From NCBI GenBank assembly GCA_037074705.1, contig CM073590.1, positions 138,713,600 to 138,777,599 on the forward strand: 64,000 bases of DNA. The letters run 5' to 3'. The notes under the pieces were generated by a model that saw only the letters and a program-made list of their open reading frames with translations, made no database searches and was not told the origin of the DNA. Source of the stretch: Zhengitettix transpicula (lineage: Eukaryota; Arthropoda; Insecta; Orthoptera; Tetrigidae). Positions 1-11,716 of this stretch are shown in pieces. Position 1 is the stretch's first letter. The number at the start of each line of letters is the position of its first letter. The position numbers and the translations under genes were made by a program.

Positions 1-364
1 AGTTATGGGAAAGAATGAGTTTAAAGTTCCATAAGATTTGAAAAAATGTCATTAAACCAATACCGACAGAGTTAGATGATGGCAGGTGAGAATATTAAAG
101 GAGTATTAGTTTAGTAACTCATTCCTGAAAAATCCTGACAAGAATTATTTACAGTAGAATGCGTGTTGTGACTAGATCCGTTTGGTTTCTGGACAAAGGA
201 TTGGGACACGATAAGCAATAATAACTCTTCGTTTAATTCTAGATGACAAGATGGACTTTCAGAGCATTTGTACGACATCTGTAAAAAGCTTTTAATAAGT
301 TCAATTGGAACTAACTCCTTATCATTTTGATGATTGGAATAATATCGAGAGAATATAGAGTTGT
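1..364. other. AT-rich sequence, possibly decayed retroelement upstream part
   Basis: No open frame or RNA gene is visible. The stretch lies directly upstream of a decayed reverse-transcriptase fragment in the same orientation, so it may be the more eroded 5' part of that element. I cannot identify catalytic motifs in it. Confidence 0.3.
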
Positions 365-890
365 CTGTAACCTATACAGTTGTCATACAGCAGTATTTAG
401 AATTGATGGAAGGAAAATAAGTCATTAAACAAGAAGACTGTCACCCATGCCATTCAATGTGAACATTGAACAAGGTGGAAGTTAGAGAAGTTTGGAAAAT
501 GAGGTAGAAGTTAAGACATTAAAGTTTGCCGACGATATTGAAATTTTTTCTGAAACAGCCGAAGACTTGGAAAGTCTTACTAAATGGCTTGAATACCATC
601 TTCAAAATCCAGGTCAATATAAACATTAATGGTATCAAAGCTAAAGTAATAAAGTATAGACAAAAGAAGAGTTGTGGTGCTAATTACATCAGATTAGGAA
701 ATTATACTTTGATGGAAGTATTTGTGATTTGTTATTTGGTGAGTAGAATAACTATTATTGGTAAAAGCAAAGTTGATATAAAAATTCGGATAGTACAGGT
801 ATTTTGTAATAAAATTTTGATGGAAACATGTAAATTCCTAATTATATATCCCTATGAATTTTTTAATCGTTGTGAAATCAGTCGATTTTG
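365..890 (+). pseudogene. Decayed non-LTR retrotransposon reverse transcriptase (RTE/craft-like), fragment
   Basis: Seen in sequence: frame-shifted pieces of a reverse transcriptase palm domain. Around 365-420 a piece reads like the YSCHTAVFRIDGRK segment of RT domain 4. At 524-535 the catalytic box appears as KFADDIEIFSETAEDL, a FADD version of the YXDD active site. Near 770-815 GKSKVDIKIRI resembles the segment after the active site in RTE/craft-type elements. Stops interrupt every frame, and the thumb and endonuclease are not visible, so it is dead. The known role of the family is target-primed reverse transcription by LINE-type elements. The sequence runs straight into a 3' UTR that recurs at 3479-4135. 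The clade is uncertain; that it is a non-LTR RT relic is fairly sure. Confidence 0.72.
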
Positions 891-1390
891 AATACGTTTT
901 CTCACGAAATTACTGGCATTATCAAGGTCTGAATTATTGTAAAACTTATACTGACTAAATATTCAATACTTAATAATTATTTTCCCTCTTTTATTTCCTA
1001 CATGAACTGACGTTACTCGCCACTATTATCACGGAAGCGAGGTTTATTTGCCTCTTCTGATTGTGCCTCTATGAAAATTGAGTACATAAAAATACTTAAA
1101 GTACATAAAAATAATTTGCGATTCTTTTTTTTAAGTTTTTATAATTTCTGAAATTATCTCTTTCCTCCTCGTTTATGTATGAATATTAAGCCTTTTCCGT
1201 CGTGAATTTAACAACCATATTCTGTTTAATAATTTTCATATTGACTGTTTTTTAATTGTTTTTATTCTATATATCTACACATTCTCATTTTCATATCAGT
1301 TATTTTATAATTACTTTTACATGTGTTTTATATGCATTATTCGTGTTGTGTGATGTATTTTTTAACTGTTTCATTTATGTATTATCAAGT
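800..1390 (+). repeat. Retrotransposon 3' UTR, copy A
   Basis: This block is nearly colinear with 3479-4070. Shared landmarks are TTGATGGAAACATGTAAATT at the left, TATATATCTACACATTCTCA in the middle and TTTATATGCATTATTCGTGT at the right. It directly follows the RT fragment, so it is read as that element's 3' UTR. Copy A lacks the distal hairpin and tail seen in copy B, and it differs by small indels (for example, copy B has about 30 extra bases near 3700). Confidence 0.75.
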
Positions 1391-1872
1391 TGTGTACTTT
1401 ATAGTTATGTGTGCTAATAGGCCACATTTTGAGGCACGATGGGCTCGGTAAATTAGATTGATAGGGTAGTGTGTGGAGGTAGAGGAAAACCAAGGTGAGA
1501 ATATGTTAGACAAATCATAGTGCATGTGGGCTAAAATATTTGATGAGCAGAAATAACCATAAACAGTCTCCAAGTTTTTAATTTGATTAAATAATCCGTT
1601 GGAAGCTTTCAACTATTTTGTTATAATCATCCTGAATGAACAAACAAACGTTACTACTTATATAAAAAAACATCAAGTTAAGAATACCTTACAAAATAAT
1701 CAGCATAACATACTTTCCTGTCCTATAATTAAAATCACAATAACTTTAAAAAATATTAGGACCTATCGGTACTTAGTCACTAATATAAAACGATATTGTT
1801 TATTCAACTACTCCATTAGGTGGTTCAGTGGGTATAATTACAATCGAAAATCGATACTATATTATGTATGAG
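1391..1872. other. AT-rich, nothing recognised
   Basis: Short open frames occur here on both strands but show no known domain. I see no RNA gene or clear repeat. Confidence 0.4.
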
Positions 1873-1880
1873 CTACATAT

Positions 1881-1930
<50 letters not shown>
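1873..1930. repeat. TA/CATA microsatellite, left side of LTR insertion
   Basis: A short run of CATA repeats passes into pure (TA)n. The tract resumes at 2619 on the far side of the LTR, so the LTR inserted within one microsatellite. Confidence 0.9.
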
Positions 1931-1933
<3 letters not shown>

Positions 1934-2615
1934 AGTGAATAACGACCTTAAGTGGCCGCCCTTGTGTCCACCGCGGGCCTGAGGAGGCCTGAGTATGAAT
2001 ACATTAGGCGTGCACGTGTTTCTGCCTGAGAAGGCCAAAAGAAATCCCGGGTTCGCGTCCCTTTTTTTTGCATCATTTTGGGGGGCGGAGTTCGAATAAA
2101 TACTCCGAGCCCGTGAGACGCAGGCAGACGGCAGACGGGGACGGAGACGCAGGCAGACGGCACACGGGGACGGAGACGCAGGGAAAAGCAGGGAGACGGA
2201 GAGACAGAGAGACGCAAGAAGAGACGCAGGCAGACAGGGAGACGCAGGGAGACGCAGGGAGACGGAGACGCAGAGGTTATGAGGAACCACCATCTCGGGG
2301 AGGCCGAAGAAGGAGATCGTGTGCTGAAGCCACAAGTAAAGTAAGCATCACAATATATGTAAAGTACATTCAAAAGTGGAATTCTTTTACATAGTGCGGA
2401 AATGGACTCTGTTTTTGAATAGCCACCAAACCGCCTACATTACCCTGTTGAGAAGGAGAACTTTTTAATCAAGCCGGAGCTAATTTTAATTTTATGCAGA
2501 CCAATGTATATCTGCTGGCGCCCAACAATATTTTTTAATGTATTTTTGTATTTTTTGTAGTTTCAATGTAATAAAGTTTATATTTTTTATATTAAGTAAT
2601 AAAAGGCAAATCATT

Positions 2616-2618
<3 letters not shown>
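1931..2618 (+). mobile_element. Solo LTR (TGTAGTG...CATTACA) in a TA tract
   Basis: The 688-bp block starts TGTAGTG and ends CATTACA, an imperfect inverted terminus typical of LTRs. It is flanked by ATAT on both sides (1927-1930 and 2619-2622), consistent with a 4-bp target duplication. It is much more GC-rich than its surroundings and holds a purine-rich minisatellite of GAGACGCAGG-type units (about 2114-2272). AATAAA signals near 2570 and 2598 fit a polyadenylation region. TGGCGCCCAAC at 2516-2526 matches the start of a tRNA-Lys primer binding site and lies about 90 bp inside the 3' end. No gag-pol sequence is present. Open frames across it on both strands are compositional artefacts. It is related in design to the other LTRs in this window but is a different subfamily. 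Confidence 0.72.

Positions 2619-2650
<32 letters not shown>
2619..2650. repeat. (TA)n microsatellite, right side of LTR insertion
   Basis: A pure TA run of about 32 bp continues the tract interrupted by the LTR. Confidence 0.9.
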
Positions 2651-2652
<2 letters not shown>

Positions 2653-3478
2653 CTAAGATAATTGATCATATGCAGGTATGCCACCGCTTCTCGCGCTTGT
2701 ACATAACACAAAATATTCATTACATAAGGATTTTCCTGAACACCTCGAAAATTTAATCAGATTAAAATATGGATTAATTACTCTAATATATAAACACGAC
2801 AAGAAATTTTAGGTCGTTTAATTTAATATATATTATCTAATTGGAAGAAAATGTGAGCGCCTAATATTTCAGATTATTTTAACACCATACGAATCAACAT
2901 AAATACTCATTCTAAATTTAGACAACAGTAGCACAAGGAGGAGGCCAATTTTCGCATCTAACACCGAGATAATCACAGCGTGACGATTAAACAAATTGTG
3001 AAAAGAGGGAAGAAAGTTTTGCTTTGACAGGCCACCGCTTGCGGCGCCACTTTCTGTAGAAGTAGATGGGACGTTGTTTCCGCTGCAAACAAGAGCACGC
3101 CTTCACGCGCAATTACACAGCAGGGTGAGTTTCTAGAAGCGCCCCTAACACGTTCGAATGTGATTAAAACTTGCAAGCATTAACAGCGGTGGGTCCCACC
3201 AATGGACTCTCTTTCATCCATTATTCTTAATATTTGAAAGTTCGAATATACTGCCACACGATACTTGCAAAATCAGAAACCAAATCTTCCACGTTAACAA
3301 GTTTACATTTATTTTTATGCTATTAAAGGAGAATTATTACACTCAAATACCTAAAAAAAAAACGAACCCTGTTCAGACGTGTCCATACATGGTGTGCTTT
3401 CTCTTAATGAAAGTTTTTTCCATTAAATATAACGTGTAGAAATTAACAGTTTTAATCTAGTTAATTAACAACCATTGT
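2651..3478. other. Mostly unique AT-rich sequence
   Basis: No gene recognised. A short GC-richer patch (about 3010-3170, with GCGGCGCCA near 3043) stands out but matches no family I know. Confidence 0.35.
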
Positions 3479-4135
3479 TATAATAAAATTTTGATGGAAA
3501 CATGTAAATTCCTAATCATATATCCCTATGAATTTTTTAATCGTTGTGAAATCAGTCGATTTGACTACGTTTTCTCACGAAATTACTGGCATTATCAAGG
3601 TCTGAATTATTGTAAAACTTATACTTACTAAATGTTTCATACTTAATAATTATTTTCTCTTTTCTATTTCCTACATGAACTATTATCACGAAAGGGAGGT
3701 TTCCTGCCGACCAGATTATCTGTATGAAATAGTTGTTTGCCTCTTGTGATTGTGCCTCTGTGAAAAATGAGTACATAAAGTACATAAAAATAATCTGCGA
3801 ATCTTTTTTTTATGTTTTTATAATTTCTGAAATGATCTCTTCCTTCCACGTTTTTGTTTGAATATTAATCCTTTTCTGTCGTGTATTTAACAACCATATT
3901 CTGTTTAATAATTTTCATATTGACTGTTTTCTATTTATTTTTATTCTATATATCTACACATTCTCATTTTCATATCTGTTATTTTATTATTACTTTGAAA
4001 TGTGTTTTATATGCATTATTCGTGTGTGTGAAGTCTTTTTTAACTGTTTCATTTATGTATTATGTATTTTTGTATATTTTTTCGACTTGTCCTTTTCCTC
4101 AGTAGAGGAAACAAATATATAAATCTAAATCAAAT
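3479..4135 (+). repeat. Retrotransposon 3' UTR, copy B, with hairpin and tail
   Basis: This is a second copy of the 800-1390 block, extending further. It ends with a small hairpin, TTCCTCAGTAGAGGAA at about 4094-4109, then an A/T-rich tail near 4117-4135. A terminal hairpin plus a short A-rich tail is common at the 3' end of RTE/I-type LINEs. No RT is attached, which fits a 5'-truncated insertion. Confidence 0.7.
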
Positions 4136-6679
4136 TTCAGGAAACTGTGCTACCTCTTTTAATAATGCTAGCGACATTGGCCCGGTGTGCAACATACACA
4201 AATAATAATACGTAATTTTTATAAAAAAAGGCAAAGATGACGTCAATTAAAGTTCTTTCCTGTTTCATAACTTCTGCTCTCTTAACACATCTGATAAAAT
4301 ACAATAAATTGTATTGTAAACTATGAAAGAGCACTGAATGCTTTAAATAAGTAATTTATGTATACTTACAAAGGATTTTACGAGTAGAGTAGTTTTCTGG
4401 GCTTACCGGAAACTGTCTACGTTTTAAAACGAACAATACCTGAAGAAGCAGAGTCAGATTGTTGGAGACAGTACTATATTATCTTTCGCGGATCCCGTAA
4501 ATGTTTGAGCCTCTATAACGTGGTTTCTTAACCATTTAGTGCATAGTGTATCATATATGTAACGTAACTTTTAGTATCACTCCAGAGGCGTCTGTTGCCT
4601 TCTGAGAGAGCTAAATTGTTACGCAGATATAAGAAAACGTGCACTTCAGGAAACGTGATTTTTTTTTGTTTCCGTGAACATGTTAAAACATGCCTGTCCT
4701 AGCTTTCTGTGAGTCAACCCCTCAGCTAGAGTTTTTTACTCGCCGGTCAACTCAAATATATAATTTTTGTGACCTTTTTAGTTGTTTCTTTCGAGAAATA
4801 AATTTTAAGCGTAATTATAATGGTATTCTCATTGCGCTAAAACACTAATGTTTCAATTAATGTGAATTGTTGATAAATCAGACTTCATTATATTTGTTGA
4901 ATATGTGCAACATCATGAGCTAAATTGACTTTGGTCTCACTTGATACGTTTTTGGTTATTTTTTTCGGTATTGTATTCACCAAAATTCATGTTAAAAGAT
5001 TTACTTTAAAAATACAAAAATAATGCACTAAATATTATTTTTACCTCCGGTCCGGGTTTAAATGTGAAAATAACCTATTTATAAATTATCATTTAATACT
5101 GTCATATGCGTTAAGTATTAAGCCGAGCTTACCCGACAGCCAACTCAAATTTACCGGATTGCACTAATACCAGCCGTGTATTTTCACGACATGGGCGTCC
5201 CATCGAACATTTTATACGTTAATTGCATTCTCCAAAATCGAAAGCCTATTTTTAATTGCAATTACGTCTCATGGTATTTGGTTTTGAACTGTAAATGTTT
5301 TCCAGACGAGTAACACTTCCGCTTGAACATGGTTTTATGGAGATACGCTAAAATATTTTGACTCTTTAAGCATCGATAATAACGCAGTGCTCTCATAAAT
5401 TTGTTTCGTTCTCTGACAGCGGTAGAGATTTCTTGATGTTTCATTAAAAATATTATTCCATGATTATTCGTATTATACAAGAGAATATTAGTCTTCTAAA
5501 ACACGAGCAAATAGTAAATCTGAGTAGTCATAAGGCAATAAAATAATCTGAATGATTTATTAAACTATGGTTTATCTAACGTTTCGCAATATAAATATGA
5601 CTATATTCAATAAAAAAAATTAAAATTTCCAAAATTAAGATTAAAAATTAAATTAGTTACCCAATGCATTTTATACATGTACAATGAAAATATAAGTTGT
5701 ACGACTGTAATGATGATTAATTAAATAATTTGAAAATTTTATTAATTCATTTCCGATAGGAAGTGATTTCGGCGAACATTTATTGTCAATTTTAATTTAG
5801 AAAAAGTAATTAAACTTACTAAACGAGTTTACTAGTAAGTTTACATCATAAGTAATAGAATAAATAACATTGGAACGGAGCACATGAAACGAATAGATTT
5901 TGTACGTATGCGTGTACAGTATATCAAATTTATTTTGTATTTTCACATATAAATCAAGATAAAATTAATTTATTCTTTCCTCATTTAAACAACTTATTAC
6001 TACAATGTTTCTAATGTATCAAATTTTCCCCCATGTTGATCTGGTTGGACGTTTGAGTCTTCAGAAGCAGGAAAAAATTAGATTACATGGTCATTATTCA
6101 GTAAATACTGACCATAATTTGCTTGTTACGAGTGAGTTATATTTTGAAATTGAACACTAATTAGTGATTCGTGATCACTCCTCCGTATATTACTGGTAAT
6201 AGTAATACGACAAAACGAATTTATGCAATGTAATTTTGTTCACTTATTAGCAGTGATAGAGACTTCACACAACTAATGGATACGATTTCATACTTCGTCC
6301 ATTTAATATTGAGCTCATGTTGTCGACGGGATATAAATTCACACCGAATGGAGTACTAGCTATTATAGTTAAATTATTCTATTGAGGAAAAAAATATTAA
6401 AGCCATCAACTGAATATTCACTTATCGATACGTTAAGTCTCATTTATTTTATTACAAAGAAGATAAGAAATATGTTGCGCCAAGCCTTTAAATTATTAAG
6501 ATTCAAAAGCACGAACTGTTTGGGTTGAGTGAAGATTTCTCTACACAAAACATCTATTCTCACATAAAAATGGAAAAGTGGTAGTACTTCCTCTGAGAAA
6601 ACATTTCACAATATCTCTCCAGTTTTCGTTGCAAAGAGAGAAAAATTTTGCTTCAAACCTGATACTATATGGACTGAAT
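4136..6679. other. Unique AT-rich sequence, nothing recognised
   Basis: No conserved coding frame, RNA gene or repeat family of this window was found. Short open frames (for example 4137-4334 and 5262-5480, reverse) have no recognisable domain. Confidence 0.4.
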
Positions 6680-7060
6680 TTGTTTGTATATATGCAATGA
6701 CTGCAACTTTATCCTGCATCCGCCCAGTTTTGGCGGATTAAAGCAATTTGCGTAATTCTCTCAACATAGCTATGCATAATTCGGTGTAAGGTATTAGCAT
6801 AAATCATTTTAGTCAGGCGGCTATGAAGTACACAATGTTTTGCCAGCAGTGCATAGCCCATTAGTGTAATGAAGCGATATATGATGTCGTTGCAATTTTT
6901 AGCTCAGCCGTGAGCAATTTATTCAGATTTGGGTAACCAATAGAGCAAAATAACTGCATTAAAAACGTAAAAGCAAATCCGCATGAGTAACGCCTGACCT
7001 ATTCCGACCACTTTAATTCCGGCTGATGTTATTTTCTCGAAACTGTGCAGCGCAGATGAA
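6680..7060. promoter_or_regulatory. Candidate conserved non-coding element
   Basis: Base composition is balanced, unlike the low-complexity AT sequence around it. It has no repeat relatives in the window and no open frame. It contains homeodomain-like words such as GGATTAAAG, GCATAATTC and CCCATTAGTG, and a CCAATAG. This is inference from texture only. Confidence 0.25.
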
Positions 7061-10000
7061 TGTACGGATTTCATTTGTTCAATTTAAATTGAAACTTTTA
7101 TTTTCACGCACTGGAACTATTTAGGCCGATGAATAGTATTTGGGATCGAGGTTTAAAGTTAATTCTTCATTATTGTAGGATTTTTATTCGCGTGCTATTA
7201 ACCCTTTCAGATGGACAAAAGGTTACACTTTGACTAAATAGATAGCGTTCCGTTTGAAGCTCGAATTACAACCACTTCCGTTAGACGTTTACCATTTTTA
7301 TTCACAGATGATAAAATGCAGATATAATATTAAGTTTCTTCATTCTACGAGTATGGTATTGAATTTTACTTTCACAGAAATTTTTATAACGAAATTTATC
7401 GTTATTCATTATTCAAATTATAGCATAATTACTAAAGCAACGATTCTCAAAGTGGCTTTCGTTGAAAAGTCACCAGGGTTCTACGAATCAGTTACATTTT
7501 AGTTAACTGTGCTCAATATATCGTCGTAAAACAGGCTTTTCTTATACACAAAAAATATTTAGGTCATGTCTGGATACTGCTCTAGGTGTGTGTATATAAA
7601 TGTCGGACATAAAACGGAACTTTGAAGCAATTATTAATTAAACAGCGAAAGAGTTTCATTCAAAAAATTATATTTTCTTGAAATAATACCAAGAAGGTTT
7701 TCCACTATTATTTTAATTGGCATGAATCAAGTTGTAATAAATTCGAATATTAACTAAAATTATTTATCACCACCATATGTTCGCTCGAACGATAGTGGGG
7801 TATGATATTTGAAAAATGAACACAATATGTTTCAGTATTTATTTATTACGCAAAACAAAACTTAAAACAATCCTCACCAAAGACCTCTTCTTTCAAAAAA
7901 TCAACGACATACTCCATCACTCCAAAATCATTATTTCCGGACTTCTTATTATTCATATTAAATTTTTATGAATCAAATAAGTTTATTACAAAGTATTAAA
8001 ATCCGATACACATACGAACTTAGCCATATTGATATTTATTTCACTGTTACTCGCCCATCAACTTTTTCTTCCTATCTAGATCAATGTATTTGATGAGGCA
8101 TTCCGTCACCTAATTCGATAAATCGACTTAGTGGCCTACCCGCCCGAGGCATGCACAACAATAAACAAGATCGGATTATAAGCAATGAACATCATGAAAC
8201 AAGAACAGGCGTTAATCATTCTCTCCCACTCGCTCTTCCCACAACTGAATGGCGAAACTGGAATTCGGGGATTACGTATTACGTTCTGATGAAGATAATT
8301 ATGCACGCAGTTCTCTTTTTATTCCTAGGATAAAGGTTATTTAATCAGCAAGCAAAAACCAAAATATTTTCTAATTTCAAGACAATCATCATTATACATT
8401 ATCAAAGTGTTTTCTTCATACTTCTTACATTGGGATGATTCTAACCGTTTATCCGTCTTCTTTAAGTTATATGGTCATTATCTTCATCTCTTTAGTTTCT
8501 GTTCAGAGCTTTCCATACCCTTTCTCTCTCAATACATCCTAAATTTTAAACTTTACGAACATGCTGCATGACTTGAGTTCTCCTACATATATTTTTAAAT
8601 GATTTCCATTTTCAACACGTCATTCATGTACTTCATCCATATTGGTTCGTAATTCTTTAAAGTGGAATCCACCGGGGTTTGATTAAATATGGTCTTCTCC
8701 TCTGTTATTAAAGATTCTGTTACACCTTTTCGCGGTTTTTGATGAACACGTTTATTGCTTGCTATAAATAATGTGTGGTCAACATCAGGCTTGTTTAAAT
8801 TCCCAGTCCTGTTCAGTCAAATACCTGTACTTTAATTCTATTCCGAAGAACACATAAACGTTATCTGTCATTAGTAGGCTTAAGTATTCACGAGTTTTAT
8901 ACCAATTTTGATATTTATTCCAGGTCAGTCATCGCTGACTATGTTTCACTACTTCCCTTTTTTCTTCTTAAGTGTCTAGTAAAGTCTTTATATTTTGACG
9001 TAAATTACATTATATGTCAAAGTACGAGTTCTCACTTTTTTTTTTACAATTTCAGCATTCTATATACTTCGTTAATGATTTGTGACGGAGGCGCGGATTA
9101 TGTCACGTCATTTGCAAGAAACGTAAAGAAAATAATTAGATTGCATTTAATAGAAAATATAAGTGTTTAATTATTTTTAGTTTAATGAATGAATTAGATT
9201 TGACACGTTTCTTTTGCGTGAAACACGACCGTTGGAAACCATAACTGTCGAAGTGAAGTGGAAAGACATTTGGGAAGAAATTGCGGAAAGTATCACTATA
9301 CGAGAAATAATGTGTAACTAAATAATACACAACGACTGCAAAAGTATTGTTTTTCCGCAAGGGCCCTTGATCTCTCTACAACGCTCTCGCACGCCTCTAA
9401 CCAGTGTGTTGGTTGTTACATAAACTATTCTAGCGAGGTTCCGTGTTTGTCCGAGACAACAGGTACCGTTCAGTGCATCACGGTGGCAAGCGGCCACTAT
9501 CAACAATTTTCTAATTATGTTCGTGCCAATGTATACAACTAAGTGTCGAGTAGTTGTTGACCAATGTATCACAATTCTCAAAACTATTATTTTACAAAAA
9601 AAAAAATTCTGGTAGCTTGTGGCTCTTGGAAGTAAAGAATTTTGATAATCATTCATTTTGTTAAGTAACTTACATTATAATTTTTTACAAAATAACAATA
9701 TAATAGAATATTATACAACAAAATGAACAATTAATTCTAATATTTGTAAAATGGTTACCGAAATTTTCAGATTCGCATTTACCTTTCCCTACAGAAATGG
9801 CAGAGATGATCACAATTGTCTGATTCATGTATTAATATTTTCCTGTGTTACGAATTTTTGTATGGAAATGAAAATCAGTAAAAATACACATAAAATTTCT
9901 CCACGCGATTTTCAACAGAAAGTGGCGTGGTCAATAATTTTCACAGTAATTCACAACTAAAGAATATATAGTTTTACCCACTCAGAAAGAATGGAATATC

Positions 10001-11669
10001 TTTTAGAAATTTTATAGTAAGTTTTTTGTTATTACAAAAAAAATAAGCATACATTTAACATTTATACTCCAATAATGAGAAGGATGAGCGTGTTTCTCCT
10101 TAACTTGTACATGGAATCTTGGTGTTATTTTACATATTGAAAACTGTGCTTCATTTTCGATGTTCTATACTTTAATTCAATTACAGGTACTGCAGATTGA
10201 TAAGTGTATTCATTTTCGGCACTAGAAAGACTCAGAAATCAAGACCGATGATTTTTAGCGCGCGCAGATTCACTTTTTATAAACTAGTATTAATTTACTC
10301 CGCTTCTCATTAGGCACAGTATTATAGTAAACGCCAATAGAATTAACACTAACCCGAAGAGTAGAAAAACTCTTTATGTATAGAAAATATTACCCCTATT
10401 GTTGACGAATGTGCGTATTAGGGAGTTCCACTTCCCTGTCACCTTCGGTACTCAGCCCTTCCTTACTTCGCTCACACTCACCTCGTGTGAGAACACAATG
10501 AGAAGCTTATATAATATGCCCTCTTAATTTGTAATAATCCATCATTATAAAGAATCGGTCAAAGTGACAGCTAGGAGATCATAGATATACCTATAACGGT
10601 TCCTGTTAATTAGTAACATAGTCCTCACATCACCTTAAACTGAATCGATAATTAAGAGTAGCTATCAATAATTAAGTGAAAAACATGCAACTGTACAAGT
10701 GATACAAAACGCGTAAATTCAATTATTAATATAATATCTATAAAAAGCGAACATTCAGTAATATAAAACCTATAAAAATCGTGACACGAAATCATAACCA
10801 TGGTAATTTAATACGACGTGAAATAAAATAAATATAATGCTTATTCAATTTTAACAAAATTTTAATCATATGATCAAAGTCAAATACAATTAAATATAAA
10901 AGAAATAAAAATACTGAAACCGCGTTTTCATACAACGACCGTTTTAATGGGATGTGAAATGAAATTAAAGTAAGGTTAATTCAATTTGAACGAAGGCTTA
11001 AACCGCAGTTCTTTATATCTGAAACAATTAGATCTGGTGTGTATCTTGCACGCGATTCCTCGAATCGGAGGTGAATTCACGAATAGGCTGCATTGGGACG
11101 TAATTCGATAACATTCAAATTTAATCCGCTGCTGGAACTGAAACGGAAAGAGTTTGATCAATGTGTGTAGCCTGTTTGTAACTTGTGGATGGGAGACTCG
11201 TGCCGTAATATCGATAACCATACGGAAAAATAAAAGCGTGAAAAAATATGGAAATATTTATTTATCGTGTATTTTATGGCTTCTAAAAATAAATCGTTAA
11301 ATGAATTTAGACTATATATACTGGTTTTGTTCGTCTTTTTAAATATTTACCTCACCTAGTCATTAAATCATAATTCAGCCGAATGATTAATGTTAATTTA
11401 AGAATTATAGGCTACAGGTCAGTAAAATGTTGATTCATCGTGGACGAAATGTAGTATAATATAAGTGAGTTGATGATTAAACGTGATATTTTCTACAACT
11501 ATAAAATTTCAAACTTTATAAAGAAAGTCAAATTTCTCCAATATTGAAACTAGTTACTTTATAAAGGTTCTCAAGTTGAGAACTATTATGTTTCCTAACT
11601 TACTCATATAGTGAAATAACACTAGCCGATAAGTCAGAAGATTAGTAAGTTCAATTTAAAACATCTTAA
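7061..11669. other. Unique AT-rich sequence, nothing recognised
   Basis: No gene or RNA recognised over about 4.6 kb. The longest frame (9318-9656, reverse, 112 aa) has no known motif and no splice or promoter context. A GC-richer patch at 10420-10500 matches nothing else here. Confidence 0.4.
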
Positions 11670-11716
11670 AATACAGCGTTTCGATCCCTAAATTTTGGGA
11701 CCTCTTCAGGTGAAAA
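11670..11716 (-). ncRNA. Hammerhead-ribozyme-like core, family with 61765-61811
   Basis: On the reverse strand the motif reads CTGAAGA, then a hairpin (GGTCCC paired with GGGATC around an A/T-rich loop), then GAAACGCTG. CTGANGA - stem II - GAAA is the catalytic core of hammerhead ribozymes, and short hammerheads are known in Penelope-like retroelements. A related but mutated motif (CTGACCA...GAAACGCTG) is at 61765-61811. Stems I and III are not clear by eye, so self-cleavage is unproven. Confidence 0.35.

Noticed and set aside
1862..2394. Overlapping open frames on both strands (157, 141 and 108 aa)
   Set aside because: They lie inside a solo LTR and follow its GC-rich minisatellite. Repetitive composition keeps stops away in several frames at once; no domain is seen.
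9318..9656. 112-aa reverse frame
   Set aside because: No recognisable domain, ordinary AT-rich surroundings and no promoter or splice context.
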